Positions 32,939-41,479 are shown, numbered from the stretch's first letter. The stretch is DNA of 64,000 nt from JBBTSQ01 sp038078755 (GCA_038078755.1 JBBTSQ010000028.1:1-64000); one strand, 5' to 3'. Notes: generated by a model from the sequence alone, not told the origin. Numbers and translations: made by a program.

Positions 32939-34492
32939 ATGCAAAAGATACAAGTATGGCTCAAAGATCGCCGGATACTGACCGGAGTGGTTGTTGTGGT
33001 GTTTATTATTGTGGGAGCGCTTATTCGTGATTCAAACGGCACGGCTGATATTGAAACGGCACAGGTGGTATTGGGTACGGTCACCCAAGGGATCAGTGTG
33101 ACCGGCAAGGTGATCCCAACAGACGAGGCTCGACTCGGGTTTGAAGGTACGGGGCGAGTGTCGCAAGTGCCGGTTGATACCGGAGATCAGGTATTTCTCG
33201 GACAAACATTGGTTGCGCTTGATGCCGGAGATGCGTATGCAAAATTATTGCAAGCTGAAGCCGAACTGGAGACTGAACAGGCTGAACTCGCCGCGCTCAA
33301 AAAAGGAGCACGTCCAGAAGAGCTTGCGGTGTCAGAAGTGAAGGTGGCAAATGCCACGGTGTCGCTTGATGATGCAAAGCAGACATTAATCAATGCGGTA
33401 ACCGACGGCTATACAAAATCCGATGACGCTGTCCGCAATAAAGTGGATCAGTTTATGTTAAATCCGCGTAGCCAGAATCCACGACTCAATGTGAATGCCG
33501 ACCCACAACTTGCTATTGATATCGAGGCCAATCGAAAAAATCTAGAAGGAATTTTGGTTGAGTGGCAGGTTTCTGTTGCGGGGCTATCAAGCGGTGCTAC
33601 GCTATCTGCCTCGGTAGACATCGGTCAGAAAAATCTTTCTCTCGTGTTGGCATTTCTCGAAAAGGTGTCGCTGGTGGTCAACGCGCTCACCCCGTCGTCG
33701 AGTCTTTCCTCCGCCACTATTTCTGATTACAAGAGTGATGTGCTCACAGCTCGAAGCAACATCAATACCGCCATCACCACTCTTGCAACTGCCAAAGAAA
33801 AACTGCGTTCAGCCGAATCATCTCTTCTTCTTGCCGAAAAGAATTTAATTCTTGATCGAGCAGGTGCTACCACAGAAGATGTATTGGCACAGCAGGCCAA
33901 GGTAAAGTCTGCCGAAGCTAATGTGATTAACTATCAAAATCAACTTGAGAAGACCGTTATTCGAGCGCCGTTTTCAGGTATTGTCACGATCCAGAATGGC
34001 AGAATTGGACAAATTGCTACTCCCGGTGCGGTGGTGGTTGCCGTATCGGGAAGTGAGTTAATCATCGAGGCATTCGTGCCCGAAGTTGATATTGCTCAAG
34101 TGGCGGTAGGAAATACTGCTCTTGTGACTCTCGATGCGTATGGGTCAAACACCGTATTTGATGCCACTATCTTTTCGATTGATCCAGCTGAAACGATTAC
34201 CGATGGTATTTCAACCTACAAAATTAAGTTGCGATTTCAAAAGCCAGATGGGCGTATTCGATCAGGGATGACTGCCAATATCGATGCGACGACGGTTCGC
34301 AAAGAACAGGTACTTTCAATTCCGATTCGAGCAGTTACGACAGATATGGGTAAAAAACTAGTGACAGTGGTCGCTGATAGCAAGACGACGATTCGTGAAG
34401 TATCTTTGGGTATTCGAGGGGCGCAAGGCACGGTTGAAGTGCTTGGCGGGTTGTCACTGGGCGAGACGGTTGTGCTTTCTCCGAAAAAATAA
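32939..34492 (+). CDS. Membrane-fusion (HlyD/MacA-type) efflux adaptor
   Basis: The 517-residue protein has one N-terminal membrane anchor (residues about 13-29) and the lipoyl/barrel-sandwich halves GRVSQVPVDTGDQVFLGQ near residue 70 and TVIRAPFSGIVTIQNGRIGQ near residue 340. Between them lies a long helical hairpin (residues about 95-330). A beta-barrel domain follows at the C-terminus (PEVDIAQVAVGNTALVTLD). This is the adaptor of a MacAB-like system. Permease and ATPase genes follow directly. As CPR cells are thought to lack an outer membrane, it probably works with the transporter in the single membrane. Confidence 0.92.
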   Translation: MQKIQVWLKDRRILTGVVVVVFIIVGALIRDSNGTADIETAQVVLGTVTQGISVTGKVIPTDEARLGFEGTGRVSQVPVDTGDQVFLGQTLVALDAGDAYAKLLQAEAELETEQAELAALKKGARPEELAVSEVKVANATVSLDDAKQTLINAVTDGYTKSDDAVRNKVDQFMLNPRSQNPRLNVNADPQLAIDIEANRKNLEGILVEWQVSVAGLSSGATLSASVDIGQKNLSLVLAFLEKVSLVVNALTPSSSLSSATISDYKSDVLTARSNINTAITTLATAKEKLRSAESSLLLAEKNLILDRAGATTEDVLAQQAKVKSAEANVINYQNQLEKTVIRAPFSGIVTIQNGRIGQIATPGAVVVAVSGSELIIEAFVPEVDIAQVAVGNTALVTLDAYGSNTVFDATIFSIDPAETITDGISTYKIKLRFQKPDGRIRSGMTANIDATTVRKEQVLSIPIRAVTTDMGKKLVTVVADSKTTIREVSLGIRGAQGTVEVLGGLSLGETVVLSPKK

Positions 34493-34493
34493 T

Positions 34494-35744
34494 ATGTTTC
34501 TTCGCTATGTACAGACGGGGTGGTTCTTGGCAGTCCGGCAAATTCGGCGCGCCAGTATGTGGACCAATCTACTGATTGTGTTTGTGATGATGCTCACTTT
34601 CTTGAACTTGGTGGTGGTATCGGGCATCTTGGTTGGGTTGATTGAATCATCAGCGCTGGCGTATCGGAAGCATCATGCGGGTGATGTGATTATTTCAAAT
34701 CGTCTCGAAAAGACGTATATTGAACGTAGTCAAGAAATTATTGATTTCGCAAAGAGTCTTCCTGAAGTGACGGCGGTCTCGGGCAGATATATCGAGGGTG
34801 GCAAGGTAGAAAGTGGCTACAAAGAACGGACACGCGCAGGTGACATTTTGGATAATGCGTCCGGCTTGCTGTCGGGTATTGATCCTCTCGCAGAAGATCG
34901 GGTGACTGGACTTTCAACAAAAGTGGTTGAGGGTGAGTATCTCGATCCGTCGGACGAAGATCAGATTCTACTCGGATCAAATCTACTCTTTAAATACAGT
35001 CCGATTGATTCTCCGGCATTTCGTAATCTGAAAAATGCAGAGCTTGGTTCGCGCGTGCGTTTGACTGTCGCGGGCAACACTCGCGAGGTCACCATCAAAG
35101 GGATAGTGAAAAGCAAGGTGGGGGAACTCGATACGCGGATTTTTATGAATGAACGGATTGTGCGAAAATTGATTGGCCGAAACGATTTGAATGTTGATGA
35201 AATTGTCATTCGATTGGTAGCGGGGGCCTCTCCGGAGAAGATTCGAGATGAATTGATTGCCGAAGGTTTTGATTCGGTGGCGACCATTCAAACATGGGAA
35301 CAGTCTTTGCCAAAATTCTTGCGCGATATTCAAGACGCTTTTGCGCTCCTCGGCAACTTGATCGGTTCAGTCGGCCTCGCAGTAGCTTCGATCACTATTT
35401 TTATTGTGATTTTCGTCAATGCCATCACTCGTCGAAAATTTATCGGCATTTTGAAAGGGATCGGTATCAGCTCTCGTACCATCGAGATTGCCTATATGTT
35501 CCAGTCGCTCTTTTACGCGCTTGCGGGAACGATCATTGGTATCGCGGTACTCTATCTGGTACTGGTGCCATTTGTTGACGCGCATCCGATTAATTTTCCC
35601 TTTAGTGACGGTATCTTGGTAGCGACTTGGTCAGGGACGTTGATTCGAGCTTTCGTGCTGTTTATTGCCACGGTTATCGCTGGGTATATTCCCGCCAAGA
35701 TCATTGTGAAGCAAAATACCTTGGATGCTATTTTAGGACGGTAA
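34494..35744 (+). CDS. MacB/FtsX-type ABC transporter permease
   Basis: I place the start at ATG 34494 (MFLRYVQTGWFLAVRQIRR), 1 bp after the adaptor stop. The open frame extends upstream inside the adaptor gene but in another frame. The 416-residue protein has a first TM segment at residues about 24-46, then a large extracellular MacB-like domain. Three C-terminal TM segments follow (about 285-310, 335-360 and 385-405), the FtsX layout. The conserved segment RRKFIGILKGIGISSRTIE matches the coupling-helix region. It forms an operon with the adaptor and ATPase. Confidence 0.92.
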   Translation: MFLRYVQTGWFLAVRQIRRASMWTNLLIVFVMMLTFLNLVVVSGILVGLIESSALAYRKHHAGDVIISNRLEKTYIERSQEIIDFAKSLPEVTAVSGRYIEGGKVESGYKERTRAGDILDNASGLLSGIDPLAEDRVTGLSTKVVEGEYLDPSDEDQILLGSNLLFKYSPIDSPAFRNLKNAELGSRVRLTVAGNTREVTIKGIVKSKVGELDTRIFMNERIVRKLIGRNDLNVDEIVIRLVAGASPEKIRDELIAEGFDSVATIQTWEQSLPKFLRDIQDAFALLGNLIGSVGLAVASITIFIVIFVNAITRRKFIGILKGIGISSRTIEIAYMFQSLFYALAGTIIGIAVLYLVLVPFVDAHPINFPFSDGILVATWSGTLIRAFVLFIATVIAGYIPAKIIVKQNTLDAILGR

Positions 35745-35756
35745 CCATTTTCTATT

Positions 35757-36476
35757 ATGAGTAAATCAATTATTGAAGCTAAGCATATTACCAAAAGTTT
35801 CCACAACGGATTGCGTTTGCAAACCGTCCTTTCGGATGTGAGTGTGGCGGTCGCGCAGGGAGAATTTTTAATCGTGATGGGACGGTCTGGGGCGGGCAAA
35901 AGTACCTTGCTCTATCAAATGGGATTATTGGATCATCCGACATCGGGTACGGTGATCATCGAGGGCAAAGATACGAGTGAGCTTGAAAGTGATGTGCGAA
36001 CACGGTTCCGTCTGATGGAACTTGGATATGTATTTCAAGACTACGCGCTGGTACCCGAGCTGACGGCATCTGAAAATATTATGTTGCCCTTGATGATGAA
36101 GGGGCATAGCAGATCAAAAGCACTTTCGGGGGCGGTCGCAGCCCTTGATGTGGTCGGTATTGGCGCCAAGGCGCACAACTTGCCAGCGCAACTTTCTGGC
36201 GGTGAGCAACAGCGGGTGTCGGTGGCGCGGGCGATTGCGGGGACGCCTAAAATTATTTTTGCAGATGAGCCGACTGCCAATCTCGATAGTGAAAGCTCGG
36301 CCAAAGTGATTGATATGTTTATCGAGCTCAATCGTAAAGGACAGACGATTGTGATGGTGACCCACGAAGAAGAATACGCCAAGCATGCGCATCGAGTAGT
36401 GACTCTGCGTGATGGGGTGATTGTTTCGGAGGTGAGGAATAGGGAAGTTGATACAAAACGAACAATTAACAACTAA
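35757..36476 (+). CDS. ABC transporter ATP-binding protein (MacB/LolD type)
   Basis: This 239-residue ATPase powers the preceding permease. Walker A is GRSGAGKSTLL (residues about 42-52), the Q-loop is YVFQDYALVPELTA, the signature is LSGGEQQRVSVARAI, Walker B is KIIFADEPTANLD and the H-loop is IVMVTHEEEYA. It is the third gene of the adaptor-permease-ATPase operon and is followed by a long terminator. The substrate is unknown; MacAB relatives export peptides, lipoproteins or antibiotics. Confidence 0.96.
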   Translation: MSKSIIEAKHITKSFHNGLRLQTVLSDVSVAVAQGEFLIVMGRSGAGKSTLLYQMGLLDHPTSGTVIIEGKDTSELESDVRTRFRLMELGYVFQDYALVPELTASENIMLPLMMKGHSRSKALSGAVAALDVVGIGAKAHNLPAQLSGGEQQRVSVARAIAGTPKIIFADEPTANLDSESSAKVIDMFIELNRKGQTIVMVTHEEEYAKHAHRVVTLRDGVIVSEVRNREVDTKRTINN

Positions 36477-36499
36477 CAATAGACAATCAGAATGAAGAA

Positions 36500-36562
36500 A
36501 AAAGCCCCGAAAAGTGCTCCCCCTCGAGTCCCTCGGGGCAGGCCACTTTTCGGGGCTTTTTG
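36500..36562 (+). terminator. Terminator of the exporter operon
   Basis: AAAAGCCCCGAAAAGTG pairs with CACTTTTCGGGGCTTTT over 17 bp. A nested CCCC/GGGG pair lies in the loop and T follows. Confidence 0.9.
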
Positions 36563-36814
36563 AGAGAACGGCTCACCCCGACGGATTACGTCGGGGAAGT
36601 TGGTTTTAGGTTGAGCTTTTAAAAAAGAGCTCTACAGAGCCACGTTACAAAACGAACGGCTCGTAGGTTTTTTAAAGGCTCAACCCAAATAGCTACGTAT
36701 GGGTTGAGCCTTTAAACTATTTTGTAAAAAATAACCCCATAAAGAGCAGAGCTCTCTACGGGGAAGGTGTAGTGGGGGNNNNNNNNNNGCGCCCCACTGT
36801 GCGTTTGAAAGAAT
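36563..36814 (+). repeat. Box-plus-hairpin repeat, copy 2, and assembly gap
   Basis: This 250-bp interval has no gene. ACGGCTCACCCCGACG and its partner form a first hairpin near 36568-36597. The repeat proper runs 36639-36716. It has the box CACGTTACAAAACGAACGGC (36641-36660), then TCGTAGG, then the hairpin AAAGGCTCAACCC/GGGTTGAGCCTTT. It aligns with copies at 20087-20164 (reverse) and 60215-60269. A GTGGGG/CCCCAC pair surrounds the 10-N gap at 36779-36788. Confidence 0.75.
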
Positions 36815-37309
36815 TCAATTGGTTACCGCCAACCACACGCAATTTCCACGACTGATCAGGAGACCCTTTCGGTGTTGCTCGATGTGGTCGTAATCAGTGA
36901 GTTCGGGGACAAGCTGGGTGAGATTGACACACGGGCTTCCGTTGGGGAAATTCACCGTCAATCCATCTCCACCCCGACTGATACTGGGGATTGACTGAAA
37001 GGTCGGAATGCCCGATTGATGGCAAAACGGCTTGCCGTTTTGGGTGAGGTGGCCCTCGGAGTCTTCAATGATCGGGCCGTCGATGTGGGGGATAAGACGG
37101 TAGGCGCTTCCTTGAGAGTGGACACTGGTATCAGGATGCTTGAGGGTTGTCCAGACGGGCGTTCCATCTCCACGTACAAATGAATCGCCGTGAGCAAAGA
37201 AGTATCTCCATGTGAGATCGTGATCATCTTGGAGAAGGATAATCGTCCCCACTGGGAGTCCCTTGATTTCTTCACCAGCATGGGTCAGCGATTTAAGTGT
37301 CCGTACCAT
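36815..37309 (-). CDS. Hypothetical protein (164 aa)
   Basis: I do not recognise this protein. It has no signal peptide or membrane segment and is rich in Gly, His and Pro. Repeated HGDSFVRGDG, IIEDSEGHLTQNG and ISRGGDGLTVNFPNG segments look like short beta-hairpin repeats. A weak AGAAAG precedes the ATG. A clear minus-strand promoter, TTGACA-17 bp-TAGATT (37385-37357), supports it as a real gene. Confidence 0.7.
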   Translation of the reverse strand: MVRTLKSLTHAGEEIKGLPVGTIILLQDDHDLTWRYFFAHGDSFVRGDGTPVWTTLKHPDTSVHSQGSAYRLIPHIDGPIIEDSEGHLTQNGKPFCHQSGIPTFQSIPSISRGGDGLTVNFPNGSPCVNLTQLVPELTDYDHIEQHRKGLLISRGNCVWLAVTN

Positions 37310-37356
37310 AAGTATTCTTTCTCTGTAATGTGCAGTTTTTCAGTTGTTCCAAGAGG

Positions 37357-37385
37357 AATCTAGCAAATATATCTCAAGATGTCAA
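37357..37385 (-). promoter_or_regulatory. Promoter of the 36815 gene
   Basis: Minus-strand TTGACA (37385-37380) and TAGATT (37362-37357) are 17 bp apart. Confidence 0.75.
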
Positions 37386-37435
37386 GGTTTGCTAGTAAGT
37401 GATGGTGGAAGAAACTGTACAGATAGTCCGGTCTA

Positions 37436-37564
37436 TTATATACTATAGTGTATAGGTTATACGGCTCAAAGAGCTATGTTATATGAAGGACGAGGTCGAC
37501 ATTAACAACATATATTCCGGGATGCGCGCAGATTAACTGTGCGCATCCCTCATTGATCAAGATA
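37436..37564 (+). promoter_or_regulatory. Palindrome-rich leader of the ECF sigma gene
   Basis: A near-palindrome TATACTATAGTGTATA lies near 37439-37454 and may overlap the promoter. A 13-bp stem GGGATGCGCGCAG / CTGTGCGCATCCC (37519-37549, one G-T pair) ends 15 nt before the ATG at 37565. It could influence translation, but no T tract makes it a terminator. Confidence 0.5.
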
Positions 37565-38137
37565 ATGGAGCACCTGACACCAGACACAGCAATTCTCTCT
37601 GACGAATCAGTACTCGAGCAATCGATTATCGATCCAAATGTCTTTGAGATTTTGGTCTCTCGCTATCAAGAGGCTTTTTTACGCAAGCTTCGCGCGATGC
37701 GCTTATCGGAAGAATCTGCTGAAGACATTGTGCAGGACGCATTTGTCAAAATCTATCTCAATGCCGGAAAGTTTAAAAAAGTGCCGGGAGCGAGTTTTAA
37801 GTCGTGGGCGTACAAAATCGTGATCAATACCGCGCTCACTGCGCTCGGCAAAGAGAAACGTGAGAAGCTAGCGACCGCCGATCTCGACCCTGAAGTGGTT
37901 GAACAAATGGGCGCGCCAGACAGCGAGTTTGATAAAAAATTCGACGCCGACTTTTTTATGTCGATTGTGTCGAAAATTCCGGTCACACTCGGTCGCACAC
38001 TAACTCTCGCATTTCACGGCAAGACTGCCGACGATATCGCGGCGCTTGAAAAGACTACGGTCGAAGCGGTGCGAACACGACTTTCGCGTGCGCGAGTGGA
38101 GTTTGGCAAGGTTCGCGACTCAATGACGGTTGTTTAA
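37565..38137 (+). CDS. ECF-type RNA polymerase sigma factor
   Basis: The start is probably ATG 37565 (MEHLTPDTAIL). The open frame begins four codons earlier at TTG. Region 2 covers FEILVSRYQEAFLRKLRAMR and EDIVQDAFVKIYLNAGKFK (residues about 27-70) with SFKSWAYKIVINTAL. Region 4 covers the C-terminal ~50 residues, with TADDIAALEKTTVEAVRTRL as the helix-turn-helix. The 190-residue size fits group 4 sigma factors. A two-TM protein gene follows after 33 bp and is a candidate membrane partner, although no anti-sigma domain is recognisable in it. Confidence 0.93.
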   Translation: MEHLTPDTAILSDESVLEQSIIDPNVFEILVSRYQEAFLRKLRAMRLSEESAEDIVQDAFVKIYLNAGKFKKVPGASFKSWAYKIVINTALTALGKEKREKLATADLDPEVVEQMGAPDSEFDKKFDADFFMSIVSKIPVTLGRTLTLAFHGKTADDIAALEKTTVEAVRTRLSRARVEFGKVRDSMTVV

Positions 38138-38170
38138 TTAATGAGGAATATGTAGTTATCTATAACGAAT

Positions 38171-38506
38171 ATGAATAATTCACAACTTACAGGTCAGATA
38201 CTGCTTCGCGTAAAGACGATCTACTGGGTTCGTCGAGCGCTTCATAGTCCGTCGCTCAAGGCGCTGATTTTGTGCGCGCTAGTTGCGACAGTGACATCGC
38301 TCGTATCCGTCAGCCATGTTTTTGCTAATATGCCATCGCTCTCCGATGTGCAGGCGGTGGCCAATTTTTTCCTCTATGCTTTTACACACACCGCTACTTC
38401 AGTGCAAGCGCTGTCGATTTTAAGCACCGCGGTGACCGTATGGCTTTTTGCTGACCTCGTGAAGACCCTTTCCCGCGTGCAGTTGGTGTATATGAGGGAG
38501 GGGTAG
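38171..38506 (+). CDS. Small membrane protein downstream of the ECF sigma factor
   Basis: The 111-residue protein has two or three hydrophobic segments (residues about 29-50, 60-75 and 80-98) and a basic N-terminus. I recognise no family. It lies 33 bp after the sigma gene on the same strand and is followed by a terminator, so the two form an operon. By position it could sense or anchor a signal for the sigma factor, but this is inference. Confidence 0.7.
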   Translation: MNNSQLTGQILLRVKTIYWVRRALHSPSLKALILCALVATVTSLVSVSHVFANMPSLSDVQAVANFFLYAFTHTATSVQALSILSTAVTVWLFADLVKTLSRVQLVYMREG

Positions 38507-38531
38507 GAGGGGAGGTATTAAGTATAAAGAC

Positions 38532-38567
38532 AAAACCAGCGAAGGCGGAGCCTTCGCCGGTTTTTGC
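38532..38567 (+). terminator. Terminator after the sigma operon
   Basis: AAAACC-A-GCGAAGGC pairs with GCCTTCGC-C-GGTTTT around a GGA triloop, with a T tract following. Confidence 0.88.
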
Positions 38568-38592
38568 TATTTTTGGATGTCTTCGATAGAGT

Positions 38593-39243
38593 GTGGTGGT
38601 GGATTTACCTGAACAGATACTACTGATAGACAAACCCTCCGGCATCACGTCGTTTGATGTGATACGGATTTTGCGCAAGAAATTGGGCGTGTGGAAAATG
38701 GGTCACGCAGGGACACTCGATCCAATGGCTTCAGGACTGATGCTGATTGGAATAGAATCAGGAACAAAAGCACTTACGACATTACTCAAACTTCCCAAAA
38801 CATATGAAGCTGAAATTTGTTTTGGCATTGCTACAGACACGGGAGATATCACGGGAAAAATTGTGGAAGAAAAGATAGTGACCGCAATCGATCGACCACT
38901 TTTGAAAAATGTACTCGAGGGTATGGTCGGGACACTGCAACTCAAAGTGCCCGCCTATTCTGCTATCAAACAAGGTGGTGAAGCGCTCTACAAAAAAGCT
39001 CGCAGAGGAGAGGTAGTGGATACGCCAGTACGTCCGATGACCATCGACAGCCTCGAATTTCAAGATATGTTTACGAAAGACGGGAAGTTGCGTGTCTTGG
39101 TAATTTTCTCTGTCTCAAGCGGAAGCTATATCCGTTCGATCGCCGAAGAGCTCGGCCGTCGTCTCTCCGTCCCCGCAACTCTCTCTGCTCTCCGCCGAAT
39201 TAGTATCGGTGATTTTTTGGTGACAGATGCTCAGTCGCTGTAA
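38593..39243 (+). CDS. truB: tRNA pseudouridine-55 synthase
   Basis: TruB isomerises U55 in the T-loop of tRNAs. The motifs are all present: LLIDKPSGITSFDVI (residues about 9-23), GHAGTLDPMASGLMLI with the catalytic Asp (about 37-52), TYEAEICFGIATDTGD, PAYSAIKQGG and YIRSIAEELGR. The length is 216, as the C-terminal PUA domain is absent, as in many short TruB proteins. The start codon is a GTG in a run of three at 38593-38601, so the exact start is uncertain. A divergent paralogue lies at 26017. Confidence 0.95.
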   Translation: MVVDLPEQILLIDKPSGITSFDVIRILRKKLGVWKMGHAGTLDPMASGLMLIGIESGTKALTTLLKLPKTYEAEICFGIATDTGDITGKIVEEKIVTAIDRPLLKNVLEGMVGTLQLKVPAYSAIKQGGEALYKKARRGEVVDTPVRPMTIDSLEFQDMFTKDGKLRVLVIFSVSSGSYIRSIAEELGRRLSVPATLSALRRISIGDFLVTDAQSL

Positions 39244-39248
39244 TTCAA

Positions 39249-39276
39249 TTGACATATTCGCACGAATAGGTAAATA
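39249..39276 (+). promoter_or_regulatory. ArsR-gene promoter with operator-like palindrome
   Basis: TTGACA (39249-39254) and TAAATA (39271-39276) are 16 bp apart. The spacer holds the palindrome ATTCG-CA-CGAAT (39256-39267). The same palindrome recurs after the gene, which points to autoregulation. Confidence 0.7.
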
Positions 39277-39301
39277 GGATTTTTAATGATATGATTTTGT
39301 T

Positions 39302-39562
39302 ATGAAAGAATACGAGAAAATACTAAAGGCTTTGGCTAATGCGAGGCGTCTGCGAATTCTCAAGTATCTCAAGGAGAAAAAACGAGCCCCTGTGGGAGCT
39401 ATATCGGGGCATATCAAATTATCATTTAAATCGACCTCGAGACACCTAGCTATTCTGTTTTCTGTCGGTATCGTGGATAGGGAACAAGAAAACCTTTCAA
39501 TGCTCTACTCACTCAATAAACCATTACCAAGTCTCGCCAAGTTGGTTGTTGATATTATTTAG
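39302..39562 (+). CDS. ArsR-family winged-helix transcriptional regulator
   Basis: The 86-residue protein matches the ArsR/SmtB fold: LANARRLRILKYLKEK (helices 1-2), then PVGAISGHIKLSFKSTSRHLAIL (recognition region) and the wing VGIVDREQENLSMLYSLN. No metal-binding CxC motif is visible, so the signal is not obviously a metal. It is flanked on both sides by the same ATTCG-NN-CGAAT palindrome, so it probably represses itself. No other target gene is adjacent on this strand. Confidence 0.88.
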   Translation: MKEYEKILKALANARRLRILKYLKEKKRAPVGAISGHIKLSFKSTSRHLAILFSVGIVDREQENLSMLYSLNKPLPSLAKLVVDII

Positions 39563-39569
39563 TCTTTTC

Positions 39570-39601
39570 TTATTTACCTATTCGTGCGAATGGGTAAATA
39601 A
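39570..39601. promoter_or_regulatory. 32-bp near-perfect palindrome after the ArsR gene
   Basis: The palindrome reads TTATTTACC-T-ATTCG-TG-CGAAT-G-GGTAAATAA. Its centre repeats, inverted, the operator-like element inside the promoter at 39256. It may be a second operator, a terminator, or both. Confidence 0.65.
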
Positions 39602-39634
39602 GAAAATTTTGGGAATTAAAGAAACTAATTTATC

Positions 39635-40366
39635 TTAGTCAGACTTGTTTTTGAAATGCACTAAATATTCAAAATTACCTTCTCCGCCTGCGACGGGTGA
39701 GGGGATAGTATTGACGGTGTGCAGACCAATTTCTTTTACAAAAGTGAGGACGGATTGCAAGGCCTGTTCACGGATTTTTTCATCGACAATCACCCCTGCA
39801 CGGTTTTTGGATTCAGGACTGGTTTCGAATTGGGGTTTTATCAGAGCAATGATGGCGCCAGACTTTTTCACTAATTTAGAAGCTGCGGGGAGGACTTTGG
39901 TGAGAGAAATAAAAGAGACGTCGATGACCGCGAGGTCGATTGGATCGGGAAGTGAGGTGACATTCCTTATATCTGTTTGCTCCATCAAAACCACCCGAGG
40001 ATCTTTTTTAAGAGTTGGATCAAATTGGTCAGTGCCCACATCCACCGCGTAGACTTTTTGTGCTCCAGCTTGCAGGAGACAATCAGTGAAGCCTCCGGTA
40101 GATGAGCCGACATCGAGGGCAATGAGGTCTTTAGGATTGACGTTGAAAGCAGAGAGAGCGGCGGCGAGCTTCTCGCCGCCGCGTCCGACAAACTTGGGTG
40201 TTGAAAGTAGTTCGATTTTGGCATCGGCGGTCACTTGTTGGTTAGTTTTGGTTGCGGGTGCACCTGCGACCAGTACCTGTTTTTCAGAAATCAGTCGCAC
40301 CGCCACTGCTCGGCTTTTGACCAGGCCTCTCTTTACCATCTCTACATCAAGTCGCTCTTTTTCCAT
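39635..40366 (-). CDS. tlyA: TlyA-family rRNA 2'-O-methyltransferase
   Basis: TlyA methylates ribose 2'-OH in 16S and 23S rRNA. The N-terminal S4 domain is visible (ERLDVEMVKRGLVKSRAVAV, residues about 4-23). The linker follows, then the Rossmann methyltransferase with GRGGEKLAAAL, the SAM motif ALDVGSSTGGFTDCLLQ (residues about 93-109) and the catalytic-region motifs DVSFISLTKVLP and ALIKPQFE. The KDKE-type catalytic pattern is consistent. The length (243) is normal. It converges with the ArsR gene. Confidence 0.96.
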   Translation of the reverse strand: MEKERLDVEMVKRGLVKSRAVAVRLISEKQVLVAGAPATKTNQQVTADAKIELLSTPKFVGRGGEKLAAALSAFNVNPKDLIALDVGSSTGGFTDCLLQAGAQKVYAVDVGTDQFDPTLKKDPRVVLMEQTDIRNVTSLPDPIDLAVIDVSFISLTKVLPAASKLVKKSGAIIALIKPQFETSPESKNRAGVIVDEKIREQALQSVLTFVKEIGLHTVNTIPSPVAGGEGNFEYLVHFKNKSD

Positions 40367-40390
40367 TCCTGTACTGTACTGTAATTTCTA

Positions 40391-40437
40391 AGAAAAAGAA
40401 AATCCCGACAATAAGCCTAATGCTCATTGACGGGATG
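40391..40437 (-). terminator. Weak terminator after the asparaginase gene
   Basis: On the minus strand ATCCCG and CGGGAT form a stem with an imperfect inner part, followed by a T-rich tract. Confidence 0.5.
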
Positions 40438-40450
40438 CGAAATGTTGACC

Positions 40451-41479
40451 TTAGAGGGTCACCTCTCCAACATAATTAGTTCCAATGACTTTCCGTAACG
40501 CCTCAGAAGAACGATGTCCTTGCCCGAGCGCCCACATTAGTTTGACTTGGGCGCCAACATCAGTCATATCGTATGTCCCGATGGCCCCGGCGTCCAAAGC
40601 CTCTTTTCCGGGCTCATACAAATCCATTCGGGTATTACCGCCGACGAATTTGGTTGAAACTAAGACGGGGATGCCGAGTGTTTTTGCTTTTTTGATTATG
40701 GGGATGAGCGAGAAGTCATCAAGGCTGGGGACATTACCCGCGCCGAGAGACTTCAGTAGAAGTCCTTGGCATGTTCCAGATGTCAGAACAGCACTCAAGA
40801 TACTCGGCTCAATCCCCGGTACCAGATCAACTGTCAGAATGCCACGTTGGAAATGTGGCTTTAGATCAATTTGCCCGTCAGCCTCTTTCTTTCGAGTCTG
40901 CGGATAGAATCTAACCCCCACTGCGGTGATTTGAGCAAGATCAGGAAACGCTGGCGATTCGAATGCGGTGAATCTTGCTTCACTTGATTTGATCGCCCGA
41001 CTCGCTCGCAGGACGCGATCATTGAAGACAATCATCACCTCATTCACACCCATTTCCGATGCATGGATAGCAGTCTTCACTGCATTTTCCAAATTAAACC
41101 GTGCATCAGTACCAAATTCTACCAGAGGTAGTTGAGATCCCGTGAAGATAATGGGGATTGGTGGATTTGAACCAATAGCAAAGGAGATTGCTGTGGCGGT
41201 ATATGCCATAGTGTCCGTTCCGTGAGTGACGATGATTGCGTCATAACCACTGATGGAATCAGCAATAGCGATTGCAAGCATGGCCCAATGACTCGGGTTC
41301 ACATTGGTACTGTCGATATTGAGTATCTGCTTGAGTGTGATATTGGCGTGCCCTCGAAGTGTCGGCACGAGTGTCAATATTTCATCGATTGTTTTTGCTG
41401 GCCTCAATACTCCACCTCTCGTTGAATCTGGGGTCATGGCGATGGTTCCTCCAAAGCCGATTATGAGAATGTTCTTCAT
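40451..41479 (-). CDS. L-asparaginase / Asn-Gln amidohydrolase
   Basis: The enzyme hydrolyses asparagine to aspartate and ammonia. The two catalytic Thr motifs are IIGFGGTIAM (residues about 5-14) and IVTHGTDTMAYTA (about 84-96). The substrate-binding STNVN segment follows the family. The C-terminal domain has SLGAGNVPS and VSTKFVGGNTRMDLYEPG. There is no signal peptide, so it is probably the cytoplasmic type I form. For a cell with few biosynthetic genes it may help scavenge amino acids or ammonia. Confidence 0.94.
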   Translation of the reverse strand: MKNILIIGFGGTIAMTPDSTRGGVLRPAKTIDEILTLVPTLRGHANITLKQILNIDSTNVNPSHWAMLAIAIADSISGYDAIIVTHGTDTMAYTATAISFAIGSNPPIPIIFTGSQLPLVEFGTDARFNLENAVKTAIHASEMGVNEVMIVFNDRVLRASRAIKSSEARFTAFESPAFPDLAQITAVGVRFYPQTRKKEADGQIDLKPHFQRGILTVDLVPGIEPSILSAVLTSGTCQGLLLKSLGAGNVPSLDDFSLIPIIKKAKTLGIPVLVSTKFVGGNTRMDLYEPGKEALDAGAIGTYDMTDVGAQVKLMWALGQGHRSSEALRKVIGTNYVGEVTL

